NCBI RefSeq assembly: GCF_023101765.2
Contig: NC_064239.1
Span: 12,482,315 to 12,546,314 of the forward strand
Reading direction: 5' to 3'
Origin: Spodoptera frugiperda
Taxonomy: Eukaryota > Arthropoda > Insecta > Lepidoptera > Noctuidae
DNA: 64,000 nt
Position 1 is the first letter of the stretch, and each line of letters begins with the position of its first letter. The position numbers were made by a program, and so were the translations under genes. The notes under the pieces were generated by a model. It was not told where the DNA came from. It did no database searches and worked only from the letters and a program-made list of their open reading frames with translations. Shown here piece after piece: positions 30,275 through 41,909 of the stretch.

Positions 30275-30580
30275 TTTAGCAACGTCTCGAATTTTATCCC
30301 CGAAGGGATAGGCAGATGTGCACATTACGTCACGTAATACCGCTATACAATGTACTACTAGTTACTTACTATTTGTGTTATAATTAAGTCCCATGTAATA
30401 GGGGGTGAGCCTATTGCCATATACTGGGCACAGTTCCAAGAACCGTGCTGAGAGTGAGAGAGATACTGAGAAATTTCAAAAAACCGAAAAAGCCAAACCC
30501 AGTAATACTCCGACCCGGGAATCAAACCCGAGACCTCTTATGCGGCAGTTGCACTTGCGACCACTCGATCAACAGGGCAA
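30275..30580 (-). repeat. tRNA-derived SINE, full-length copy
   Basis: Minus-strand copy with 3' end (ttatccccgaagggatagg), body (gggggtgagcctattgccat; tactgagaaatttc) and tRNA-like head (gacccgggaatcaaacccg; gcgaccactcgatcaac). About 305 bp. Confidence 0.8.
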
Positions 30581-31164
30581 GATGATTGTCTGATTTTTAT
30601 AATGGTTCTGCTAAGTCTAGAACTATGCTCAGTGTATAGCAATGTGTGTCTCCGTTTACATTGGATTCATAATTATTATAACTTACTAAAAGTATGTTAA
30701 CAACCTATTAAAAATATATTACACCGTTACCTACCTACCATTAAAGGAAAACGTTGCAACAATAATGGTCTTCATTACAATAAAATGTTCACTAATAATT
30801 TGTTACAGAAACAAAACAAAATAATTCATTTTCGCCTCCAAACTGTTGCTTGGTTTTGCCGCGGCCGCGTCTGTCACACTGCCACAGATTAAATTAAATG
30901 CAATTTGTTAAATGTGTTGGAAGTTTGCGGCGTTTTGAGGTTATGACGTTTCATTTCGTGTTGCGTTATGGTTCCTCCATTTGCTGTGTAATCTAGGGAA
31001 ATTGGTGCTGAGCGAATGTTGTAGTAAAAGTACCATGGTGTTATAAATAAACTTAAGAATGTTTGTGTGTGGTAGTCAAATGCATTTAATAGCATATTAT
31101 TACATGAGACTCATAGCTGACGATTTCTACCGATCGCATGGGGCATAAAATATGCCTTTATATG
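30581..31164. other. Non-coding stretch
   Basis: No gene. A short CpG-rich island (ttttgccgcggccgcgtctg) lies at 30853-30872. Confidence 0.35.
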
Positions 31165-31500
31165 TATTTTTTTTAAACGTTGCCCCGTACTATGATTCGT
31201 CATGGGTGTGTTTAAAAACATACAACTTCACATACACATGACACCCATTAATATTTTTTTTAGTAAATCTCCAAAATAATACTTTAGCCTACCAAAGAAT
31301 CGTACTAACAATTACTGCAAAGTTGGCGTGGTGGGTGGGCAACTGTAGCGGATTCGATTTCCGCACAGAGCAACTCTGTGTGTGATCCACAAATTGTTAT
31401 TTCGGGTCTGGGTGTCATGAGCATGTGAACTTGTATGTTTGTAAACGCACCACTATAAAAAATCCCTGTTTTTTTGAGGCAACGTTATTTTAGAAAACAA
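31165..31500. repeat. Second-family tRNA-like SINE, inverted pair
   Basis: 31325-31500 carries a head-like ggcgtggtgggtgggcaac and ttcgatttccgcacagag, then a ggtgtcatgagcatgtg body and gaggcaacgtta tail. 31165-31255 carries the same body and tail in the opposite orientation (aaacgttgccccgtac; acacatgacacccatt). Confidence 0.55.
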
Positions 31501-31918
31501 AAAGTGTGTTTTTGGGCAGCCTAGTAGGCTTAAAAACACCAACGTAACTAGATAACCCAGTTCCGTAGAAGCATATAACACGTTCACACCATTTCAAAAA
31601 GCTAAACCCGATATTTGAACCCTCCAATTGACCACGTTACTGAACGCCGAAGTATACGCCTACACCGTTTACCGACCACTTTTCATTTTGTTACCAAAAT
31701 CCAATCTCAGTATTAGGCTGTAACCGGCGAGGCTCAGATTGCGTCAATACGAGTATCACGGATCATCAATACGATTTATGTCATATTCTATTTTTATCTG
31801 TTTATTGAATGGGTTTATTTAGCTTGCTCCGTTTGTTTCGGTCAAAAGTAATTGGTATTTTACCCTTTAACTGATGATAGATTGATTTGATATTTGGTGC
31901 ACAAATCTTGATGTCCAT
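31501..31918. other. Non-coding stretch
   Basis: Mostly unique. 31880-31915 (ttgatatttggtgcacaaat) matches a block at 24930-24955. Confidence 0.35.
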
Positions 31919-32250
31919 TTTTTAAGGGGTATAAAATATATCCAATGATTTCTCCCGCCTTGGACGAGACGAGAGGAAGTGTCAGACTCCGTTCCATTCA
32001 GAGGACAATAAACGGTTTTAATTACCTCTATTGTACCAATCAAGTTTTTACGATGTAGTGATGAAAAATATTGGATAATATTGTTGGTCATCAAGATTCC
32101 GGAGCTGCGGACTGCCTAGAGAGTTTACCGGGGCTCCGACTCGAAAAGCAGGAGTAGTAACGGGGTTGTTTTTAACCAGTAGGAGTCTTAATCTCCATCT
32201 CGCCTCGCCCACAGCGAAAGAAGTTATTGAATAATCTTACATCCTTAAAA
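31919..32250. repeat. Two opposed R1-clade LINE 3' tails
   Basis: 31919-31995 is in minus orientation (aaggggtata..., atttctcccgccttgg, aagtgtcagactccgttcc). 32096-32250 is in plus orientation (ttccggagctgcggactgcc, ggctccgactcgaaaagcag, ctcgcctcgccc). Flanking aatcttgatg (about 31908) and catcaagatt (about 32089) are inverted copies. Confidence 0.7.
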
Positions 32251-32668
32251 ACCGGGACCTTTCAAATCCAAACATCGCTAAACTCCCAATCAAAAACATC
32301 GTTCCGCCAAACTAATTTCCTAAGACTTCAGCACAATACCAAATCGTAATGAAAGAACAAAATTCAATCATTCCCGATATTGGTTCCCTAAGTTTTGTGG
32401 ACTAAATCTAAACTTTAATGATTACTGCTTCTGACAACAAAAGAAATTTAATTGAGCGAGCGATTGATCTGCTTATCCTCAAAGTTCACCTCAATGGTGA
32501 AGGTTTTGTGGCCTAAGGAGCCGTAATGAAATTGGAAATACTTGATATGTCTTCAACAGCCGTTTAGGAGTACCATTCGTTTTACTTCTTTGTTTGAAAT
32601 TGATGAAGTCAATGAGGCTTGCTTTAATTTTTTTCCTTAAACTTTTCCTGTTTAGGTTAAGTTGAAAT
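32251..32668. other. Non-coding stretch
   Basis: No gene or clear repeat. Confidence 0.35.
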
Positions 32669-32802
32669 TCCGGAGTTGTGGACTACCTAGCGGGTTTACC
32701 AGGGCTTCGGCTCCAAAAGTAGGAGTAGGAACGAGGTGGTTTTTAGACAATTGGAAGTCTGACACTCTCTCTTGCCTCTGACGACGACGATTTCCCCCTA
32801 AA
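32669..32802 (+). repeat. R1-clade LINE 3' tail, short copy
   Basis: Begins ccggagttgtggactaccta and ends gatttccccctaaaag. It starts at the same point as other short tails. Confidence 0.75.
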
Positions 32803-32955
32803 AGAAAGCTTAAGTTAAAATGAACTGAATTTGAATTTTGTACTGAATTATTAAAACTGTAGTTGACTCTTTGCAGTTGCTGTAATGTAGGTGTCTAGTC
32901 GGTTTTCATGATGCAATAGGAAGGAAAACCGACCAAAAAGGTTAAATGTAAACAT

Positions 32956-33513
32956 GATCCCATCAAAAACATCCTGTAAAAAACCCAAGTCTCGCAGCTC
33001 AGTCTTTCTACCGTCAAAAGTTGTGAGATCCATGTAATACCAAGTCGGTTAATCTATTTAGTGTCTACTTGAAGGACCTTCTGTCTTAAGTTATTACATA
33101 AGTTATTATCATGCCAATATTAAAAATATTTAACGTTTTAAACAAATAGATCGACTTGGACATCGCTTGATTTGATTATTAGTATGTATCACACTACACA
33201 GCACGACGGGCCAGCGACCAACAGGCACGAGAGTTTCAATCGCGTGAGGCGCGAGAGACTAAAGAATCTAATATAATATTGTAATATTCATTTTGTTTTC
33301 ATGCGATGTCCAAGTCGATCTATTTGTTTAAAACGTTAAATATTTTTAATATTGGCATGATAATAACTTATGTTATAACTTAAGACAGAAGGTCCTTCAA
33401 GTAGACACTAAATAGATTAACCGACTTGGTATTACATGGATCTCACAACTTTTGACGGTAGAAAGACTGAGCTGCGAGACTTGGGTTTTTTACAGGATGT
33501 TTTTGATGGGATC
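32956..33513. repeat. Large inverted repeat, 211-bp arms
   Basis: 32956-33166 is the reverse complement of 33303-33513 with one mismatch noticed (ttattac versus ttataac), around a 136-bp loop. The right arm runs on without a seam into the 3' flank of the helicase fragment. The left arm breaks off at 32956, so the left arm is probably an inverted copy of the 3' flank of that element. Confidence 0.88.
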
Positions 33514-33578
33514 TCACTTCTTTTTGTAGAGCCTTTCTTTTTGATACCATCTACTTCTAACGAATTTTGTTAAAGGTC

Positions 33579-33930
33579 TTATGATATTTTCTTATTTTTA
33601 TATGTAGTCTTCCTCTTTTTCTTTTCCGGTACTACTTCTTGAGCTTCAGCCACAGTTTTTCTCAAAGCCCACTCCCTGTCTCTATGGGCTTTTCTCGGAG
33701 GCTTTGATGTCTCAATTTTTGACAAGTCTGGACGGTAAATACTTCTTAATCTGTTGTATTCACAAATTGATGATTCCTGCGCTTTAATACTTCCAAAGTC
33801 GACATTAATGAGATGTAAACCGCCCAGACTTGTAACTCTCGAAAGTGCCACGTAAGCTTGACCGGATGTGAACACTGCAGAACCTATATCCATCAGCGCA
33901 TTACTTAGGCTTAGGCCCTGACTTTTATGT
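33579..33930 (-). pseudogene. C-terminal piece of a Helitron-type PIF1 helicase
   Basis: About 115 codons of open frame: SQGLSLSNALMDIG..FTSGQAYVALSRVTSLGGLHL, then SICEYNRLR and a Lys-rich end. The SQG...Y-V-A-L-S-R block is motif VI of PIF1/RecD-type superfamily-1B helicases, the C-terminal part of Helitron Rep-helicase proteins. Coding similarity fades upstream of 33930, so all ATP-binding motifs and the Rep domain are missing. It is a truncated relic. A host PIF1 gene is less likely because nothing upstream continues the domain. Confidence 0.82.
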
Positions 33931-34008
33931 TACCCACCCTATACCTCCTCCCTTGCCTCATATGGTAGGTACCTATCAACACCTATTAAATTTATAACCA
34001 CCACCAAC

Positions 34009-34080
34009 CACCAACTGCATAAATAACTTTGTAATCCCATATATTTATATGGGATTACAAAGTTATTGATGCAGTTGGTG
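34009..34080. repeat. 72-nt hairpin
   Basis: Arms of about 34 bp (caccaactgcat...cccatata / tatatggg...atgcagttggtg) with one mismatch and a 2-nt loop. Confidence 0.85.
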
Positions 34081-34129
34081 TATTTGGAAAACTGGACCGA
34101 AATTACAAAATATTTAAGTTTTCCCATGA

Positions 34130-34565
34130 TTAAGACACTAAACTTTATATGTATTCCAAATATGAAGCTTCTAAGTCTGCTAGAAGTGCCTTGAACTTTT
34201 GATGATCGGTGAGTCAGTGAGTGACAAAATTTAGAAACTTTAACAAGTTGTCATTCTTAAACTACTGGTTCAAATTGACTGAAATTTTAAATATTCCGTG
34301 TTTATACAATGCCGGATTAGTTACTGAAGATTCAGGTTTCTTGCTTTATCCACAACCGAATTATAGGGGGTCGAAAAAGGCCCGAATTGCTTCGAGAAAA
34401 GGATGGTACGGCCGTGCCGCTTTTTTTTTGCTCGACTTGGCGGGGGCACTGCCGTGCCCCCAGATTTAAACAAAAGAGTACAATATTGTTGAATTATAAG
34501 ACGACAATAAATGAAGCACTTGAGCATCCTCTCTCCCGTTTGAGTAACAATAGATTGTCAAATAG
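34130..34565. repeat. Uncertain repeat with GC-rich hairpin
   Basis: 34160-34225 (gaagcttctaagtctgctag, then ttgatgatcggtgagtcagt) looks like a widespread lepidopteran repeat. A gggggcactgccgtgccccc hairpin (8-bp arms, 4-nt loop) lies at 34442-34461. Relation to the PIF1 fragment unclear. Confidence 0.45.
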
Positions 34566-34720
34566 ATTATAATAGGTACCTTGGTACCTACAATACTTTA
34601 TTGAAATTCGTCAATCTTGTTATGCATGTCATTCGAACTTACGCACTTATTAACTTATTTTTCAAACAATTGGAGAAAACCTCATGATTCTCGATTTTAA
34701 TAACCGAAAGTGAAACCGAA

Positions 34721-34852
34721 CTCACAGAAAACCGTCTGTGTCGTGTGAGTGAGGTTACCGGAGGCCCATTTACCCCTCTTCCCCATCTCCGCAATCCCCG
34801 ATTTACCATCAGATGATCCTGCTCATTTACAGGCTTACAACATAAAAAACCG
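34721..34852 (+). repeat. 'tccatgggcggcg' family, decayed internal fragment
   Basis: ctcacagaaaaccgtctgtg, gtgagtgaggttaccggagg and ccatcagatgatcc match the family in order but with a deletion. Confidence 0.55.
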
Positions 34853-34963
34853 ACATGCAAAACAATCAACGGAACCTCTTAAACAGAAGTTTATCTTCAA
34901 TAACATCCCATTCATAAAACGTATCTAATCTAACTATCTCATAAACGCCCAAAATACACCGCC

Positions 34964-34978
34964 ACCGCTCAAAATCTC
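34964..34978. repeat. Left target-site duplication of the truncated LINE
   Basis: accgctcaaaatctc, repeated at 35731-35745. Confidence 0.92.
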
Positions 34979-35730
34979 GCAGCGGTAAGTCCCCTCTTTG
35001 AGGAGTGGCTAGAGAGGCGCCACGGCGTCCTCACCTACCGCCTGACGCAGGTGCTTACCGGACATGGGAGTTTCGGTAGGTTCCTGTTCCTTATTGGGCG
35101 GGAGGAAACGCCCGGGTGTCATCACTGCGAGGACCGCCCGGAGGACACGGTAGAACATACGGTGGCGGTGTGCCCTGCGTGGGCTGAGTACCGCCAAGTC
35201 CTCAGGGATGTGGTCGGCGACGGCGACCTCTCGCGCCCGGCACTGGTTCAGGCCATGGTGCGGAGCGAGAGGGACTGGGATGCCGTCTCCTCTTTCTGCG
35301 AAGCAGTCATGCTAGCTAAGGAGGAGGCGGGGCGCGTGAGAGAACAAACCTCCTCACGCCCCAGCCGTCGCGAGAGACACTCCGGGCGTCGGGGATCGCG
35401 GGACGATCTCCGGCCACCGTAAGTGCGGGCCTGCGGGCGGCGAGTAAGGGTAGCTCACCGCCCGAACAGAACCAGACCCGTGCGTACGGCGCGTAGCGTT
35501 CCGCGCGCGCCCCAAAGAGCCATCAGACCACCACAGATGGGGCCCAGTAGGGCTGATGCCTGATCCGGAGCTGCGGACTACCTAGCGGGTTTACCGGGGC
35601 TCCGGCTCGAAAAGCAGGAGAAGGAACGGGGTGGTTTTTAGTCAGTAAGAGTCTGACACTCCCTCTCGCCTCGCCCAAGGTGGGAGAAGTCATTGGATGA
35701 TTTTCCCCCCTGAAAAAAAAAAAAAAAAAA
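34979..35730 (+). mobile_element. 5'-truncated R1-clade LINE copy
   Basis: 752 bp covering the last ~145 codons of ORF2, the 3' UTR and a poly(A) tail (35713-35730). It is the same family as 16304-22470, opposite orientation, with a 15-bp target duplication on both sides. Clean 5' truncation is typical of target-primed reverse transcription. Confidence 0.93.
34982..35422 (+). pseudogene. Truncated LINE ORF2 C-terminus
   Basis: Open frame from AVSPLFEEWLERR to the stop after RGSRDDLRPP, with the zinc motif CHHCEDRPEDTVEHTVAVC intact. Compared with the full-length copy I count about seven substitutions in ~135 residues and no indels, so both copies are young. It has no start codon of its own and is not expected to be expressed as a protein. 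Confidence 0.88.
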
Positions 35731-35745
35731 ACCGCTCAAAATCTC
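35731..35745. repeat. Right target-site duplication of the truncated LINE
   Basis: accgctcaaaatctc, identical to 34964-34978. Confidence 0.92.
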
Positions 35746-36153
35746 CCTAAGTTAACAATTTCTAAACGCTCTCAAAGTTCGCATTATAAATCCAAAGGAT
35801 TGTCACGTCTCTTCAATTATTCTTCGGCCCCCGGTGCGGTTACGTCGCGGCCCCGTGACGTTGCGGTTGCGGGCGCTCGACAGACACTATATATTATTAA
35901 AGAGCTCTAATAGTCCGGGAATATTACGACCGGTTCTACCTTAGAACGGTTAGTATTGGTATACTGTTTCAATTTATTTGCGGTGATAACCGTAGGTAGC
36001 TGTGTTGTGGATATTTGTTTTCCTTCTTATTTACTACTAACTTCTGCTACTGGCTTGCCTTGCGTTACCGTGCGTGCGTGACTCACAAATACCACTTTGA
36101 TGCTAAGCCTATTTACATACAATGGACAATAGTTCACACTTCGTGTTCCCTCC
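35746..36153. other. Non-coding stretch with a CpG-rich block
   Basis: 35825-35880 is GC- and CpG-rich (ccccggtgcggttacgtcgc, then cgtgacgttgcggttgcggg) in AT-rich surroundings; a possible regulatory site or repeat fragment. No ORF of note. Confidence 0.4.
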
Positions 36154-36288
36154 TTCAGTACGAGTTTACTTTACGTTTAACGAAATCAACACGCACGTTC
36201 GGCGCTCTGAATTGGCCGGCTTTAATGAATCAAGTAATCAGAGCGTCGAACGTACGTCGTAATCGTAAAACAAACTCGTACTAAGCCC
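36154..36288. mobile_element. Short MITE
   Basis: Terminal inverted repeats tacgagtttactttac / gtaaaacaaactcgta enclose a ttcggcgctctgaattggcc core that is itself partly palindromic. A longer relative lies at 41910-42355. Confidence 0.7.
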
Positions 36289-36549
36289 TCAGTGGTATCA
36301 CTTGCGCCCACTTAACCAAGAAACCGAAACCAACGAACAATAAAATAGAAATCTTAATGTTTTTATCTAAAAATATTCAGTTCAACAATTTTTACAACCG
36401 ACACTCGTTCTATTAGCTTGGTTAGTTTAACTGCTGCAGTTAATGTTAACGACATCAAAGTGTCAGTTATATCTCTCAGTTAAATGTTATGACTTATTCG
36501 ATGTAGATAACTTTTATTGTTTTCTATTACAGCTATTTATTTTCTAACA

Positions 36550-37836
<1,287 letters not shown>

Positions 37837-37986
37837 GATGCGAAGCTGCGGACTACCTAATAACGGGTTTACCGGGGCTCCGGCTCAAAAAGCAGGAGTA
37901 GGAACGGGGTGGTTTTTAGTCAGTAAGAGTCTGACTCTCCCTCTCGCCTCGTCCAAGGCGGGAGAATTGCATGTCTGTTAAAAAAG
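37837..37986 (+). repeat. R1-clade LINE 3' tail, short copy
   Basis: Starts ctgatgcgaagctgcggact and ends near gtctgttaaaaaag; contains a small aataa duplication after ctacct. Confidence 0.75.
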
Positions 37987-38064
37987 TACTACCTATATAA
38001 ATCTGTCTTTATGTCAAAATTCATTCAGATCATTACAACATTTTTTGCATGAAAGATCAACAAA

Positions 38065-38215
38065 CATCGATATATTCTCAGAGAACATATCGTCTTCCTA
38101 AACACATAAACGGCTGGACCAATTTGACTAAGTCCAGGGAAGGTTTAAAAGATGAGAAAAAAAATATTGAAGCGGTACGAAGTTTGCCGGGTCAGCTAGT
38201 TACCTTTATATTTTT
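38065..38215 (-). repeat. RTE-associated repeat ('gccgggtcagctagt')
   Basis: On the minus strand it begins actagctgacccggc, a common start of lepidopteran RTE-type repeats, and contains an aaattggtccagccg block. Related to 62322-62700. Confidence 0.55.
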
Positions 38216-38284
38216 AATGTATACCTAAGTAGAATAAAGAACCTTTAGATAATGTAAAAGTAGAAAAAATCCTCTATAGAAAAT

Positions 38285-38425
38285 ACCTCTGAGTTTGTTT
38301 CGGCATTTCTTCTCAGAGTAGTCAGATAGGAAATGCCGGCCTCATCTAGTTATTTAAGAGATTGACGTGTAAAAGTGTTATTTTATAACCTATTTGCAAA
38401 ATAAATATCATTTATCATTTATCCT
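38285..38425 (+). repeat. LINE-like 3' tail
   Basis: Starts tctgagtttgtttcggcatt, holds gccggcctcatctagttatt and ends aaataaatatcatttatc. Its second half is the piece nested in the MITE at 60352-60450. Confidence 0.6.
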
Positions 38426-38678
38426 TCCACCAAAACATCGACCAAAACCTTGTACCTCTAGAAAACAAACTACAAATAACTGTGATAGTGACACTTACAA
38501 AGTAGTTTCCCAACATTTTGTGAACTAATACGCAGTGGGATGTGAAGTAAATTTACCTAACTGAGACAATCTACTGGGCTCACACGCTGACCTTTAACAA
38601 ACCTAAAGGTTAGCGTGACTATCGACTGTTTATACTTACTTTTATTACTTCTAGGTAATATAAATATAATTTATTTTA

Positions 38679-38943
38679 GGGTTTTTTCCATCAGACATGT
38701 GTTATGTAGCTACGCTGCGAGGATGTAATATAAGTAGTTAAACTGTGAAACTATGTGACCGTTTCCACTGATAGTACTGATACTAAGCTGTTTAGCTGTG
38801 CGAGTAAGATGTGCTATGAAGATGCGCCGTCGCAAAGTAGATGCTATAGGTACTCTGCTCTGGACATAGTTATGCCATCCAACCATTCATAGCACGCATC
38901 TTTCCATATAAAAAACATATCTTAGTTGAATCCGTTTCCACCA
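38679..38943 (+). mobile_element. TA-type MITE, copy lacking its right end
   Basis: Starts after TA with gggttttttccatcagacat, includes tgtgaccgtttccactgata; the right terminal repeat is missing. Confidence 0.65.
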
Positions 38944-40092
38944 TTCCTATTGGTTGAGTAACCCCGTTAAATATCTATGTAAATAAGCCAACTAACTAAT
39001 TTAATCCGTTTATTTGTTTTTCGATATCAGTAATAAGTTGTAACTTCGAAACGTTAGTATATTTAGCAGTAATTTTAACCACCATAGCTAAACATTACGT
39101 AATCATGATTAAAATTAATTATTTCACAATAGAACGGCAAGCAATGCTCAAGGAAGTCGGTTCCAATTTCGGCGCAGAACTAAAAATAAGTCGCTTTGAT
39201 TGTCGCCTGCTAATTAATTCGTAATTAAGGAAAATGTACATGGTTGAAGCTCATCAACGTTTTCGAACAATATGTTTATTATTTCATATTGTTTATTTCC
39301 TCGTACGAGTGTTGTCAGAAATCCAGCTACAAATTTATACTTTGAATAAGAATTATTAGAAAAAAATTACTTTATTTATTTATAAATTATATGCTACAAA
39401 ACGACTATATTTTAACCGACTTCCTAAAAAGGAGGGGTATTTGTGCTACTGACTTCTAAACTAGCAGTGGTAGACACAGGCAGTACAGTGAATAATAGTT
39501 ATTTTTGGCCTTTTAGTTTACGGAATTCGGTTTTATTAGTAGTTTTATCCTTTCTAACATGGTGAATTATGTGTTTTTCCATATTTTTCTCAAAGATGTC
39601 TTTTTTATTCTTTCACGGAATTTTGGTACGGAGAAAATTAACTTAGTATTATTGAGTTTAAAGACGACCGAGCTGCTAAAAACCTTGCATATTTTCACAG
39701 ATATTCTAAAAGAACACCGACCTAACCTTACGCAAAAAGAACATTCTTTAAACTGCATACCTCCAAATAGTTTTAAATCACTTGTCACCATTACTAGTGA
39801 GGTTCAAAACTTAACTCTTAGAACTTCTTTTGTGAGGAGTGAGGGAGGTAGATTGCTCCTAGTTTGTAGTTCAAGTGCCTCTTGACGGTACTCCTCAGGA
39901 TATTGGATCCTCAATGTGCTGACGCAAGATGTCTGTACATAAGAGCTTTGAGATGTAATCTTTGTCTTTATCTTTATCTTTCAATGGGTCGTTATGTCTA
40001 TTTAGTTGTCTTTTGATATGAGTTTGGTATTGCGTTGTGTACTTGTGTAGGTTTGTGTTTAGTGTGAGTGGGTGTACGATGTACGTACAGGT
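38944..40092. other. Non-coding stretch
   Basis: No convincing gene. The 108-codon ORF at 39559-39885 has no recognisable motif. 39960-39985 is a (tttatc)-like repeat. 39410-39440 (aaccgacttcctaaaaagga) is a common lepidopteran repeat end. Confidence 0.35.
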
Positions 40093-40100
40093 CGTATTAC
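40093..40100. repeat. Left 8-bp target duplication of the hAT-like element
   Basis: cgtattac, repeated at 40633-40640. Confidence 0.85.
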
Positions 40101-40632
40101 CAGTGTTGCCAATTTAGCATATTTTATGCTATATTTAGCATAATTTTATATCGTTTAGCTTTTTCTGTTGTTATTTAGCATATAGCATATTTTTTAGCAT
40201 ATTAATTAATTATTTAATAAAAGTTAAACCATGAAACAAACCACTGTCTTGATACCTTGCGATGTAAATATCGTCGACATTTCATGAGACCTAAGGTGGC
40301 AACACTGGTTGCCAATATAACGACAAGCGTGCGTTGCGTTTTTTGCCGTTGTTTTGTTTTGGATTGTAGTTTGTAACTTCATCTAAACAATTTAGCAATT
40401 ATCTGGCCATTTTTACGTTGAGTTGAGCAACTGCTTCTCCGTTCTCTTAGAGAACGGAGACATGACATTGTTATTAACAATGTTGATTAAATAATATTTG
40501 AAGTTAAATGACGTTTTATTTGACATCGAAAATTATTAGCATAATTTTTAGCTTAAATTATAAAGTCTTGGCATAATTTTGGCAAGTTTTCAACAGCCTA
40601 TTAGCAAATTTCATGTGCAACATGCAACACTG
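40101..40632. mobile_element. Non-autonomous hAT-like DNA element
   Basis: 532 bp with short inverted ends (cagtgttgcca... / ...tgcaacactg) and an 8-bp target duplication, both hallmarks of hAT elements. Repeated tttagcat motifs near the left end (40113-40205) look like transposase binding sites. A second, inner ggcaacactgg at 40298-40308 faces the left end. No ORF. Confidence 0.83.
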
Positions 40633-40640
40633 CGTATTAC
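40633..40640. repeat. Right 8-bp target duplication of the hAT-like element
   Basis: cgtattac, identical to 40093-40100. Confidence 0.85.
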
Positions 40641-40734
40641 AGGTTTTAGGAAAGAAAGGAAGAAAGAAAAACAGTTTATTTGCATCGTAACAAAAATAAT
40701 GAAAATTTCTTTATAACATCAATGTATTTAATGA

Positions 40735-41013
40735 CTGCCTCATTGGTCGAATGGTCGCAAATGCGACTGCCGGACAAGGGGTCTCGGGTTCGATTCCCGG
40801 GTTGGGCAAAGCATTACTGGGCCTTTCCGAAAATTTCTCAGTAGTAACACGGAGTCTGTAATTGTGTCCAGTATATGGCAATAGGCTCACCCCCTATTAC
40901 ATGGGACTTCTAACACAAATAGTGAAAAGTGAGTGTAGATTGTGTAGCGGCATTACATGTCGTAATGAGCACCTCTGCCTACCCCTTCGGGGATAAAAGA
41001 CGTGACGTTGCTT
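40735..41013 (+). repeat. tRNA-derived SINE, best copy
   Basis: Pol III promoter boxes are visible: A box tggtcgaatgg (40744-40754) and B box ggttcgattcc (40787-40797). The body has tctcagtagtaacacggagt and tatggcaataggctcacccc; the 3' end is cctaccccttcggggataaa. About 280 bp, followed by a T run. Confidence 0.88.
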
Positions 41014-41277
41014 TTTTTTTAAAAAAATCTTCTTTCGCACATAAAGGTGAACTTTTAAAAGTCACCTTTTTAAAATGGCAGCCATCTTTGAATCTATTTC
41101 ATTCAATAAACGGTGCTCTATGAAGAATATTAGATTTGTACCGCATTTCCTCCACTATAGGAGCACAATGCATCTTTCAATAAAGCTATAGTGAGGACGA
41201 AGTTGGTAGATAAGTATATTATATTGGTGGCTAGGGCTTCTTTTAAATTAAGGGATAAGAATATTATAATAATGCAA

Positions 41278-41350
41278 CGTCATGCCTTCTTATCCACGAA
41301 AGGGGTAGGCAGAAGTGCACATTACGGCACGTAATGCCGCTATACAATGT
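41278..41350 (-). repeat. SINE 3'-end fragment
   Basis: tatccacgaaaggggtaggc, gcacattacggcacgtaatg: 3' part of the tRNA-SINE. Confidence 0.65.
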
Positions 41351-41389
41351 AGCTGCTGCTATTAGCTGAGTATTTATTTGTGACGTTTC

Positions 41390-41535
41390 AACGCGCTAAT
41401 CTTCGGAACTACTAATCCGATTTGTATACTGCTTTTTGTGTTGAATAGTGTATTTATCAAGCAAGATTATAGGCTACAAAACATCACGCTATAACCAAAA
41501 GGAGCGAACAAAGTTGGTAAAACGGCGCGGGAAGT
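41390..41535 (-). repeat. RTE-type tail
   Basis: Minus-strand counterpart of 2309-2500 (ggaactactaatccgatttg, aaaacatcacgctataacca). Confidence 0.55.
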
Positions 41536-41909
41536 GCCATTAGTATTTCATAACAACAAAAACACATAATAACACCATAAATAAATAATATAATGACTAT
41601 CAACGAACTCAGTTGAAAACAACAACATAACAAGAAAATCTCCCCTCTAATGAGTTCCCCCTACTTAGGCTGTGAGTGTGTGGGGCAGTTATGGTGGCGG
41701 AAAGGAAAAACTGACCCCTTTGTTTCCGAGGGGGCTAATTGGAAAACTATTGAAGTGTGCACGAGACAAGATATTTTTACTTACATATGTATTATCATTG
41801 ATTGAATGGACGAAAATGCCAAGCAAGGGTTACATTCTTGGATCATTAGACTGATTCACAACACAAAGCAATTTTTCGAAAATTCTCATATCATCATAGA
41901 CCTCCTCTA
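41536..41909. other. Non-coding stretch
   Basis: No gene or clear repeat. Confidence 0.3.

Noticed and set aside
39559..39885. 108-codon ORF
   Set aside because: No signal, domain or repeat match and no splice context; likely chance.
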